Below, one piece after another: positions 1 to 6,760 of a DNA stretch of 54,765 nt. The notes under the pieces were generated by a model. It was given only the letters and a program-made list of their open reading frames with translations. It searched no databases and was not told where the DNA came from. Position 1 is the first letter of the stretch. Every line of letters starts with the position of its first letter. The stretch comes from Candidatus Saccharimonadota bacterium (GTDB lineage: Bacteria > Patescibacteriota > Saccharimonadia > Saccharimonadales > Saccharimonadaceae), in the NCBI GenBank assembly GCA_017404515.1, contig JAFRCG010000023.1:1-54765 (forward strand), in the 5' to 3' direction. The position numbers and the translations under genes are program-made.

Positions 1-114
1 GCGGCTTACAGTGGTAGTAACGCGTACTACCTGGGCATGGATAGTAGCAATCTCGGCCCCCAGAGTAACGCTAATAAGGCCTTCGGGTTTGCTCTCCGCT
101 GCGTCTCCCTCTAA
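1..114 (+). repeat. Surface-protein (FISUMP-like) cassette C1, 3' end only
   Basis: This is the last 37 codons of a cassette, cut by the window edge. It reads in frame from base 1 to TAA at 112-114 and shows the family's 3' pattern: Ser-Asn-Ala-Tyr-Tyr-Leu, then Leu-Gly-Pro-Gln, then Gly-Phe-Ala-Leu-Arg-Cys-Val-Ser. The stop codon and about 40 bases after it match the 3' flank of cassette C4 at 10000-10037 (minus strand). It could be the end of a complete gene or of another silent copy; the upstream part lies outside the window. Confidence 0.75.
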
Positions 115-184
115 TTAGCAACCCATACCCACACATTACCCCCTAGCCAAAAAGGAATTTGAATTGATTTGGAAAAAGGAATTG

Positions 185-215
185 CGCGCAAAAAAATGGG
201 GTTAGCATACCCCAT
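185..215 (-). terminator. Intrinsic terminator, minus strand
   Basis: A 7-bp perfect stem (ATGGGGT at 196-202, ACCCCAT at 209-215, 6-nt loop) is followed on the minus strand by an uninterrupted T run. It would end the transcript of the minus-strand regulator that stops at 311. Confidence 0.7.
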
Positions 216-243
216 ATAAAATAAAAATTTAAAAAATCTGTGC

Positions 244-315
244 TACAATGTAGGCAAATTACCATGAGGGCAGTGCAAACGGTTGGCTACCTAAGCGAAG
301 CCCTCTATTTTTATT
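244..315 (+). ncRNA. Candidate short plus-strand transcript with terminator
   Basis: An extended -10 box (TGTGC then TACAAT at 244-249) is followed by a hairpin with a 6-bp stem (266-271 with 300-305) and a T-rich tail (306-315). The transcript would be about 60 nt and would run into the 3' end of the minus-strand gene that ends at 311. A 21-codon ORF starts at 264 and ends with TAA at 327-329, past the hairpin. No good -35 is visible. It could be an antisense RNA or an attenuated leader. Confidence 0.4.
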
Positions 316-1342
316 CAGCTAACTTGTAAGAATTTTTGCCAACTTTTTTGAAGAATTTCTTGTTTTGGAGATTAAGTAAAATAGTGGTCTCTTTGACTTT
401 GCGGGAACGCAAAACTTGTTTGACGATCTCTTCCCTGGTCATTGGCTCGCCAGATTTGGCTAAAATATCTTTGATAATGTCTGATACAGTTCCCTTTTTG
501 TAACCCCAAGAATCTAGGGCGTAGATACCGCGGCCAATCAATACAAAACGAGCGTCTTTGATGAGTTCGTTATGAATAGCTTGGATGGTGACATTTTTGC
601 GCTTGAAATCGGACTCGGAAATAGTCTTGGCAATGTCGGCAAAATGCATTGGCTCCTTCTTGGTCTCTAAAACGACAAAGATTTTGTCACGGATATTCTT
701 AGGATTGACAGTTGGCCATTTGGCAAGGCCCCAGAGGCCATTTAGAGAAGCGAGTTGCTTGGAAACGGAGGCGATGGCCTCAATATGGGATGGGTGCTCG
801 TAATTCAACTTACTATCAAGCTCGTCTAAGGTCATTGGCTTTTTGTTCTTTTTGATAACAGAGACGATCTCGTCTACTTTTTTCTTGATTTCAGAGGTGG
901 AGCCATATTCGGCGATACCAACAGCGGCATAATATTGATCGTTTTCGTCGATGGTGGTAAGGGCGGAAGAGATATTGCCAAGGAAGGCAAGATTGGCACA
1001 TTCTTTGGCGGTAGGTTTTTTGCCATAAATTTTTTCGGCGATGGTGGAGATGCGAGCGATGCGACCAGTTTCAGTAAGATTGCGGATGATGATCTTTTCT
1101 GCGGCGGCGAGCTCGACGATTTCTCCTTCCTCTGAACAGACTCGGAGGCGAATAAGAATGGCTTTTTCTAGTTGGCGGACACGCTCTCTTGTGATAGACA
1201 ACATATCTCCAATTTGTTCCAGTGTTTCTTTTTGGCCGGTAAGTCCGAAACGGCGCGAAATGATTTCCTTTTCACGGTCCTGTTCGATAACTTTTAGGCT
1301 GCCTTTGATTGCATTTGCAATCGCATCCGCATTTTGGTCCAT
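311..1342 (-). CDS. Sigma-70 region 4-like HTH protein with HARE-HTH repeats
   Basis: This is a 343-residue protein probably acting on transcription. Residues about 28-68 match the sigma region 4 helix-turn-helix (RRFGLTG, then EQIGDMLSITRERVRQLE), the part that reads the -35 box. No region 2 is present, so it cannot melt promoters as a complete sigma factor. Three winged-helix segments of the HARE-HTH type (related to the RNA polymerase delta subunit) begin near residues 146, 213 and 292, each with a [KG]-x-PM motif. The start has a good Shine-Dalgarno (AAAGGA) about 10 nt upstream. A regulator or polymerase accessory factor is the likeliest reading; its targets are unknown. Confidence 0.75.
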   Translation of the reverse strand: MDQNADAIANAIKGSLKVIEQDREKEIISRRFGLTGQKETLEQIGDMLSITRERVRQLEKAILIRLRVCSEEGEIVELAAAEKIIIRNLTETGRIARISTIAEKIYGKKPTAKECANLAFLGNISSALTTIDENDQYYAAVGIAEYGSTSEIKKKVDEIVSVIKKNKKPMTLDELDSKLNYEHPSHIEAIASVSKQLASLNGLWGLAKWPTVNPKNIRDKIFVVLETKKEPMHFADIAKTISESDFKRKNVTIQAIHNELIKDARFVLIGRGIYALDSWGYKKGTVSDIIKDILAKSGEPMTREEIVKQVLRSRKVKETTILLNLQNKKFFKKVGKNSYKLAE

Positions 1343-1390
1343 AAAAATTATTCCTTTATTCCACCCCTGTTAATATTATCTATTTAGCTT

Positions 1391-1419
1391 ATGATAGCAT
1401 AATTTGTACTAAATGTCAA
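1391..1419 (-). promoter_or_regulatory. Promoter of the sigma-like gene
   Basis: On the minus strand, TTGACA (1414-1419) is separated by exactly 17 nt from an extended -10, TGC-TATCAT (1391-1396). The leader is about 40 nt and carries a Shine-Dalgarno before the ATG at 1342. Confidence 0.75.
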
Positions 1420-1530
1420 CTGGGCATTTCTAGCTTTCTATGTTCTATTGTATCATATTTTTTACATAGTCAATAATTTATTTTAAGAAAGTTTAAAAAT
1501 AAGCGAAATAGGATATAGAAAAGTTTGTGC

Positions 1531-1645
1531 TTGCATTAGATATTTTCTTCTGATAAGATTATGGCATGAAACGGACAGGGGCTTTTACTCTTGTATTGCT
1601 CCAACCAGGACCCTGTCGAAATGCCGTGCCAAGCATACCTTTTAA
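1531..1645 (+). ncRNA. Candidate structured RNA in the regulator-topA gap
   Basis: A promoter-like pair, TTGCAT (1531-1536) and TAAGAT (1554-1559) with 17-nt spacing, precedes a two-helix structure: GGCAT/ATGCC (1563-1567 with 1621-1625) enclosing GACAGGG/CCCTGTC (1574-1580 with 1611-1617). No clear plus-strand terminator follows. I could not match it to a known RNA class. The rest of the 1343-1685 gap holds only the regulator's promoter and AT-rich sequence. Confidence 0.35.
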
Positions 1646-1685
1646 GACAACGAAAACTAATTACTGTGATCAAAGTGATAGATAA

Positions 1686-1742
1686 AAAATAGCTGGTAGT
1701 AACAAGCTCCAATAGGGGGAGCAAATACTACCAGCTATCTGT
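1686..1742 (-). terminator. Intrinsic terminator of topA
   Basis: A long stem (ATAGCTGGTAGTA paired with TACTACCAGCTAT) with an inner GCTCC/GGAGC helix is followed on the minus strand by TTTTTTATC. It lies about 45 nt beyond the topA stop. Confidence 0.85.
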
Positions 1743-1786
1743 GACTTCATTATAGTATCTATGTTAAAATTTCGCAATAATATGAT

Positions 1787-4129
1787 TTAGTTATGTTTGG
1801 TAGCTCTCTTGGTGGCCCTTTTGCGGTGTGGGGCGTGGCGGGAGGAAGATTTTGGCTTTTCGGCCAGAAGTTTTTCGGCGGCTTTTTTGGTAAGTTTCTT
1901 GGGGTCGGTCTCTTTTGGAATTTTGGCAAAATTTCTACGGCCTGGGCCCTTGACATATGGGCCATAGGCGCCATTGATAATCATAATCTCTCCCCAATCG
2001 GCAATAATAGAATCAACTTTGGCCTGATAAAGCGGCTCAGCCTCTTTGAGAGTGATTTTGTAAGGGTCGTAGCCTTTCATTGGGATATTATAGGCGCCAG
2101 CTTTGAGGTAAGGGCCAAACGGGCCAGCGGCAGCAATGATTTCTGTACCATCTTTAGCCTTGCCCAGAGACCTTGGTAAAACTGGGAGTGCAAGTTGCTT
2201 GATAGCCTGCTCTAAGGTAACATCTTTGACAGAGATACCCTTTGGTAGTGGCGCAAAACGAGGCTTTTCGCTGCCAGGATCTTTGCTGTTTTCTCCTAAT
2301 TGGATAAAACCACCGTTTTTGCCGATCTTGGCGTAGATATTCTTCCCTGTTTTGGGATCTACGCCTAGAGTATTAGCATTGTTGTAGCGGGCAACATCAT
2401 CGGATTTTTTAATTAAACTAGAAAATGGAGTATAAAAATCGCGGAGCATCTTGACTTTTTCTAGCTTTTTCTCGGCGATTTGGTCGAGTTTGCCCTCGAC
2501 ATCAGCGGTAAAGCCGTAATCTACGATTTGGTTGAAATGATCGGACAAGAAATCGGAAATTAGCTCGCCAACAGGGGTAGGAATGAGTTTGCCCTTGGTG
2601 GAGCCGGATTTTTCCTGAACGGTGTTTTCGGAAACGGTATCACCTTGGAGGGTGATTTCGGTGATATCTCTAGGCTCACCTTCGGATTCACCTTTTTTGA
2701 CATAACCACGGGCTTGAATGGCGGACATAATAGAGGCGTAGGTAGACGGGCGGCCAATGCCAAGCTCTTCAAGTTTTTTGACAAGGGAGCCCTCTGTATA
2801 TCTGGCAGGTGGGCGCTCAAAAGTTTCTCTGGCGATGATAGATTCGGCGCTGCAAGTATCACCCTTGGCTAGCTCTGGCAAATCTAGTTCTTTGGAGCTG
2901 CCATAGACCTTGAGAAAACCGTCAAAAATGATAACTTCGCCCTTGGCGGTGAAGGTGGCGGATTTGGCCTTGGTGCCAGTGGATTTTAGCTTAACAGTGG
3001 TGCGATTAACGCGGGCATTTGCCATCTGGGTAGCAAGGGTACGGGTACGGATTAGGTGATATAATCTGCGCTCAAAATCGTTGGTGCCGGCATCTTCTAC
3101 CTCTATATGGGTAGGGCGAATGGCTTCGTGCGCCTCTTGAGCGCCGGCGGATTTGGTCTTGAAATGACGGACTTTGAGGTAATTTTTGCCAAAATTGCTC
3201 TCGATATAATTAGCGATGCTGCCAAGGGCAAGATTGCTCAGATTAAGAGAATCTGTACGGTGATAAGTAATGTGGCCAGCTTGGTACAACCCCTGGGCGG
3301 CACGCATAGTAGTACTAGAAGAAAAACCAAGTTTGGCGTTGGCTTCTATCTGGAGAGCGGCGGTGGCAAATGGTACCGGGTTGGCTTTTAGGGCTTCGGC
3401 TTGTTCTACGGAAAACACCTCGTATTTGGCGTTTTTTAGCGACTCTAAGAGCTTTTTGGCGGATTCCTTGGTATTTGGGCTATCCCCGTCTAAAACAGCT
3501 TGAAACGGTGTTTTTTGAGGTTTTTTGGCAAATTTGAGGTCGTCTTTAAAGAAGTTACCGGTGATTTTGAAAGAAGATTTGGCGGCAAATTTTTCGATCT
3601 CGCGCTCTTTTTCTACGATTAGGCGCAGGGCTGGGCTCTGGACACGGCCAGCGGAGATAGCTCCAGGGACCTTCTTGCGGACTACCCCTGATAGATCATA
3701 GCCTACCAGCATATCCAAGGTCTGGCGAGCTTGCTGGCTCATTACCATGTCCATATCAACTTTTCTAGGGTGTTTGACGGCTTCTTCTAGAGCTGGTTTG
3801 GTGATCTCGTGAAAAGTGATGCGATTGGTATTTTTGGGAAGATTTAGCACCTCTAAGAGATGCCAAGAAATAGATTCTCCTTCGCGGTCTTCATCAGTTG
3901 CGAGCCAGATAGTAGAGGCGGATTTGGCGGCTTTTTTGAGAGCGTCTACGACTTTGGTGTGACCTTCTTCAATCTCATAAGTAACGGCAAAATCATTTTC
4001 TACATCTACCTTGGTGTCTTTTCTGATGTGTCCAACAGAGGACATCACCTTAAAATCTTTTCCTAGGTATTTTTCTATGGTTTTGGCCTTGGCAGGCGAC
4101 TCGACGATAACTAGATTTTTTGCGCTCAT
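1787..4129 (-). CDS. topA: DNA topoisomerase I
   Basis: Type IA topoisomerase that relaxes negative supercoils through a transient 5'-phosphotyrosine. In the frame opened at 4159, the Toprim domain lies at about residues 14-130 (Glu20 in VIVESPAKA; acidic TDEDREGE at 88-95). The catalytic tyrosine is Tyr299 in ITYHRTDS. C-terminal repeats of the type GPFGPYLK and YGPYVKGP and a Lys/Arg-rich tail follow; no zinc-finger cysteine clusters are seen. I start at 4129 (MSAKNLVIVE, 780 residues), because the ten residues before it are not family-like and a TGTTATTAT -10 lies 7 nt upstream of that ATG. The next feature upstream is hairpin element HP1. Confidence 0.95.
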   Translation of the reverse strand: MSAKNLVIVESPAKAKTIEKYLGKDFKVMSSVGHIRKDTKVDVENDFAVTYEIEEGHTKVVDALKKAAKSASTIWLATDEDREGESISWHLLEVLNLPKNTNRITFHEITKPALEEAVKHPRKVDMDMVMSQQARQTLDMLVGYDLSGVVRKKVPGAISAGRVQSPALRLIVEKEREIEKFAAKSSFKITGNFFKDDLKFAKKPQKTPFQAVLDGDSPNTKESAKKLLESLKNAKYEVFSVEQAEALKANPVPFATAALQIEANAKLGFSSSTTMRAAQGLYQAGHITYHRTDSLNLSNLALGSIANYIESNFGKNYLKVRHFKTKSAGAQEAHEAIRPTHIEVEDAGTNDFERRLYHLIRTRTLATQMANARVNRTTVKLKSTGTKAKSATFTAKGEVIIFDGFLKVYGSSKELDLPELAKGDTCSAESIIARETFERPPARYTEGSLVKKLEELGIGRPSTYASIMSAIQARGYVKKGESEGEPRDITEITLQGDTVSENTVQEKSGSTKGKLIPTPVGELISDFLSDHFNQIVDYGFTADVEGKLDQIAEKKLEKVKMLRDFYTPFSSLIKKSDDVARYNNANTLGVDPKTGKNIYAKIGKNGGFIQLGENSKDPGSEKPRFAPLPKGISVKDVTLEQAIKQLALPVLPRSLGKAKDGTEIIAAAGPFGPYLKAGAYNIPMKGYDPYKITLKEAEPLYQAKVDSIIADWGEIMIINGAYGPYVKGPGRRNFAKIPKETDPKKLTKKAAEKLLAEKPKSSSRHAPHRKRATKRATKHN

Positions 4130-4180
4130 ATATTCTATAATAACATAGCTGTCAAGCATAAGGGGATTAAAATGAGATCT

Positions 4181-4349
4181 GGCTCCACCTTTACAAATCT
4201 TTTCTGATTGGTTGGCTCAAGTCAAATGGGAATAATTATTCTAGGCAGCTCTGCGCCGGAATTGACAGTTCCGTACTCGAGCTGTAGAATAATTATTCCC
4301 ATTTGTTTCGCCAACAAACAGTCAGAAAAGTCTTTGTAAAGTTGGAGCC
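4181..4349. repeat. Inverted-repeat hairpin element HP1
   Basis: Two imperfect arms of about 60 nt face each other: GGCTCCACCTTTACAAA... at the left and its mirror ...TTTGTAAAGTTGGAGCC at the right, meeting at AATAATTATT. Between them is a 43-nt loop that has its own small hairpin. The same element recurs at 43444-43554 (without the loop) and 47990-48157. Each copy lies just upstream of a minus-strand gene promoter, and each is followed about 20 nt later by a plus-strand surface cassette. Confidence 0.85.
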
Positions 4350-4368
4350 TCTCCTCTTCCCCTTTTCC

Positions 4369-4569
4369 CGTCGGTATCCGCTTTCGTATGTATATGCTGG
4401 GTGGTATGGCTGGAATGGCCGTAGTCTAAACGAACAAGGTCTAAGTAGCTTCTGGTGGTCTACTCTTGCTAATGATAGTGCTGATGCTTACTATCTGGGT
4501 GTAACTAGGGAAATTCTTGACCCGCAACTTGCTGGTAGTAAGCTTTATGGATATTCTCTCCGCTATGCC
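4369..4569 (+). repeat. Surface-protein cassette C2
   Basis: It begins RRYPLSYVYAGWYGW and ends LYGYSLRYAS. It has the family's core WWST, then AYYLG, then LDPQ, but more changes than most copies. An open frame continues upstream into HP1 from a TTG codon, without a ribosome binding site, so I do not call it a gene. It meets cassette C3 tail to tail at 4556-4578. Confidence 0.75.
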
Positions 4570-4784
4570 AGCGGAGAGCAAACCCGTTGGCTTTATTACT
4601 GAAATCCTGGGGGCCGAGATTGCTACTATTCATACCCAGGCGGTACACATTAATACCACTGTAGGCTGCGGTAGACCACCAGTTCCCGCTGGAGTCCTGG
4701 CTGGTCAGGTTACCAGTGACCCAGTAGTAGTAGCCTGAGAATACATACGAAAGCGGATACCGACGGGCACCGGTGGAGCCGGAG
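4570..4784 (-). repeat. Surface-protein cassette C3
   Basis: On the minus strand it reads SGSTGARRYPLSYVFSG at the 5' end and GFALR at the 3' end, with WWSTAA and NLGPQ in the core. Upstream, a CTTTTTGA-type motif shared with cassette C5 is 1 nt out of frame, so the longer copy is frameshifted. Confidence 0.75.
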
Positions 4785-4797
4785 AAAAAATGGTATC

Positions 4798-4856
4798 AAA
4801 AAGCCCCTGGACGGGGTTAGGTAAGGGTGGGCATCACCTAACCCCATCTAGGGGCT
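4798..4856 (-). terminator. Terminator of the candidate ncRNA
   Basis: Nested stems AGCCCCT/AGGGGCT (4802-4808 with 4850-4856) and GGGGTTAGGT/ACCTAACCCC (4813-4822 with 4836-4845) are followed on the minus strand by TTTTTG. Confidence 0.85.
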
Positions 4857-5057
4857 CTTTGAACACCCCACAACGCTTCTTTTACTAGATACCGGGGAAG
4901 CCCCGGAAGCGCGACCCACCTCACACAAAATTGGGGCCCGCCGGTTATGGGGGTTGCTGTGCCCTCGAAAGATCTTTCAAAGTGGAGGTAATACTTATAA
5001 TCTTATGACCATTAAGAGAAATCATAAGATCGAAAGGATTCAAGAACACGCAACTTC
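4798..5057 (-). ncRNA. Candidate structured ncRNA of unknown class
   Basis: This is a GC-rich minus-strand transcript of about 260 nt. An extended -10 (TGC-TAAAAT, 5064-5072) lies upstream. Near the 5' end is a 9-bp hairpin (5000-5008 with 5022-5030). The core can form CTTTGAA/TTCAAAG, a long AACCCCCATAAC/GTTGTGGGGTGTT helix, a CGCTTC/GAAGCG stem and a CCGGGG/CCCCGG stem-loop. A strong terminator closes it. I looked for landmarks of SRP RNA, tmRNA and RNase P RNA and found none; a divergent 6S-like RNA remains possible. Confidence 0.5.
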
Positions 5058-5081
5058 TGCTCCATTTTAGCAAAAGTATGC

Positions 5082-5172
5082 TACAATAAGAGTAGAAATT
5101 ATGATTTATTTAGGTGCAGTTGGGCTTTTTGGAGCCCTAACTGTTTTCATTATAGCATACTTGAAAAAATAA
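5082..5172 (+). CDS. Possible 23-residue hydrophobic peptide or attenuated leader
   Basis: An extended -10 (TATGC then TACAAT, 5082-5087) precedes an ATG at 5101 opening 23 codons to TAA at 5170-5172. The predicted peptide is almost entirely hydrophobic (LGAVGLFGALTVFIIAY) and ends Leu-Lys-Lys, like a single membrane helix. There is no clear ribosome binding site. The same DNA (5118-5144) forms a hairpin followed by TTTTC, so it may instead be a short terminated leader of dprA. It diverges from the ncRNA at 4798-5057; the two -10 boxes are about 12 nt apart. Confidence 0.4.
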
Positions 5173-5196
5173 GTCAACACTTTTTTAACATTTTTA

Positions 5197-6150
5197 ATGA
5201 AAATCAATAAAATTCGACCTCTAGAGCATATTTTTACAAAGAGGTTAAAAACGCTTGCGCTTATTCCAAAAATGTTGTATTTCTATGGAAAATTGCCAGA
5301 AATTAGTAATGATTCCCTGTTTGGCGAGACTGGAAACAGGGGGAGACCCAGGAGTGTAGCAATCGTAGGATCACGCAAAAATACAGTCTATGGAAAAGAG
5401 GTAGCCTACAAGGCGGCATATGAGGCGGCAAAAGCTGGTGCGGTGGTGATATCTGGGCTGGCTTACGGGATAGATAGCGTGGCTCACAGGGGTGCTTTGG
5501 ATGCTGGTGGAGTGACGGTGGCGGTGCTAGGTACACCAATAGACCAGATATACCCCAGGGAGCATAGTGGCCTAGCTAAGGAGATTATAGAGAAGGGTGG
5601 AGCGGTGATTTCTGAGTATGGCCCAGGGAGTAGCGCAGATAGCGGTACAGAGATAAAAACGCGATTTTTGGCACGAAACCGCCTGATTGCGGCATTGTCT
5701 GATGTGGTACTTATAACAGAGGCGGCAGCCAGAAGTGGTACACTAAATACGGCGATGCATGCGCTAGATAACGGAGTAGATTTGATGGCGACGCCTGGGG
5801 ACATTACTAAACTGAGTTCAGAGGGCTGCAATAGACTAATTTCCCAGGGAGCAATCCCCTATCTGGGCCCGGATGGACTACTGGATTTGTTGTTTCCGGG
5901 GCGGTTGACCAAGAAAAGATCCAGAAAGAAGGATCTGGAATTAGAAATAGAGCAGCAATTAGCGCATTTTGCGGAAACAGAGGTAGAGCGGAAGGTGCTA
6001 AAGCAGATACTAACAGGGGTGAGAGATGGCGATGAAATTATTGAGGAGTTGGGGATCTCGGCGGCAGAATTTGGACAGACGGTGACAATTCTAGAAATCA
6101 AAGGAGCAATAAAACCCCTGGGAATGAATCAGTGGGTGAGTGGAAAATAG
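5197..6150 (+). CDS. dprA: DNA processing protein DprA
   Basis: DprA binds incoming single-stranded DNA during natural transformation and loads RecA. The Rossmann-like DprA domain spans about residues 35-235: IVGSRKNTVYG near 52, VISGLAYGIDSVAH near 83, then FLARNRLIAALSD and a Ser-Gly-Thr-Leu segment (RSGTLNTA). The last 60 residues look like the DprA winged helix. At 317 residues it lacks the N-terminal SAM extension of longer homologues. No Shine-Dalgarno is visible. It converges with pth with only 2 nt between stops. Its presence shows a capacity for recombination that would suit exchange between the cassette copies, but the link is inference. Confidence 0.93.
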   Translation: MKINKIRPLEHIFTKRLKTLALIPKMLYFYGKLPEISNDSLFGETGNRGRPRSVAIVGSRKNTVYGKEVAYKAAYEAAKAGAVVISGLAYGIDSVAHRGALDAGGVTVAVLGTPIDQIYPREHSGLAKEIIEKGGAVISEYGPGSSADSGTEIKTRFLARNRLIAALSDVVLITEAAARSGTLNTAMHALDNGVDLMATPGDITKLSSEGCNRLISQGAIPYLGPDGLLDLLFPGRLTKKRSRKKDLELEIEQQLAHFAETEVERKVLKQILTGVRDGDEIIEELGISAAEFGQTVTILEIKGAIKPLGMNQWVSGK

Positions 6151-6152
6151 GA

Positions 6153-6671
6153 TTAGTTTAGCCAAGAATCAATTTCTGCGCTGGCAGATTTTAGAATTTC
6201 TGGGAGCCTCTCTTTTTCGGCGGCGGTAAATTTGCCAAGGACAAAATCAGTGTCACCTGCTTTTTGGCGGAGACTGGAATCTGTCCCTAGGCGAAGTCTA
6301 GGAAAGTCTTGGGTGCCAAGCTCAGCGATGGTGGATTTGAGACCATTATTACCACCGGCAGAGCCTTTTTCGCGCCAGCGGATTTTGCCAAAATCTAGGT
6401 TGAAATCGTCACAAATGATCAAAATATTCTGAGGGGAGATTTTGTAGAAATGAGAGAAAGCTTGGATACTACGGCCAACTTCATTGTAATAGGTCTGAGG
6501 TTTGATAAAGATAAAATCCTTAGTTTTGAGCCACAAAGCGTTAAATTTCTCAGCTTTTTCCCATTCTAGTTGGTGGATTTTGGCATAAAAATCAAGGGTC
6601 AGAAAGCCAAAATTATGGCGAGTAAAATTGTATTTTGCTTCTGGATTACCAAAACCAACTATTAGTTTCAT
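6153..6671 (-). CDS. pth: Peptidyl-tRNA hydrolase
   Basis: Releases tRNA from peptidyl-tRNAs that drop off ribosomes. The 172-residue protein has the family landmarks: LIVGFGNPEAKYNFTRHN (catalytic His19, Asn near 9), the ICDDFNLDFGKIRWREKGSAGG segment with the conserved Asp, and GLKSI-like helix GLKSTIAELG. It is slightly short (family about 185-195), losing length at the C terminus. The start is supported by a leaderless-type promoter, TGT-TAAAAT, ending 6 nt before ATG. Confidence 0.94.
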   Translation of the reverse strand: MKLIVGFGNPEAKYNFTRHNFGFLTLDFYAKIHQLEWEKAEKFNALWLKTKDFIFIKPQTYYNEVGRSIQAFSHFYKISPQNILIICDDFNLDFGKIRWREKGSAGGNNGLKSTIAELGTQDFPRLRLGTDSSLRQKAGDTDFVLGKFTAAEKERLPEILKSASAEIDSWLN

Positions 6672-6677
6672 GGTGAT

Positions 6678-6686
6678 ATTTTAACA
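6678..6686 (-). promoter_or_regulatory. Leaderless -10 of pth
   Basis: TG-T-TAAAAT on the minus strand; the hexamer ends exactly 6 nt before the ATG. Confidence 0.6.
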
Positions 6687-6720
6687 TATTTTCTGTAAAA
6701 GAAAAATTCTGGAAAAGAAA

Positions 6721-6747
6721 ATAGCCCCTAAAGATAGGGGCCATTTC
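6721..6747 (-). terminator. Terminator of the PIN-PhoH gene
   Basis: On the minus strand GGCCCCT/AGGGGCT closes a 5-6 nt loop and is followed by ATTTTCTTTT; it lies just after the stop at 6761. Confidence 0.8.
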
Positions 6748-6760
6748 CGAAAGACTTGGG

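Noticed and set aside
1536-1724. 62-residue minus-strand ORF after topA
   Set aside because: It overlaps the topA terminator and the structured element, with no ribosome binding site or family resemblance.
4303-4602. 99-residue ORF through HP1 and cassette C2 (similar ones at 43509 and 48112)
   Set aside because: Starts at TTG inside the hairpin arm without ribosome binding site or promoter. The shared N-terminal reading follows from the repeated DNA.
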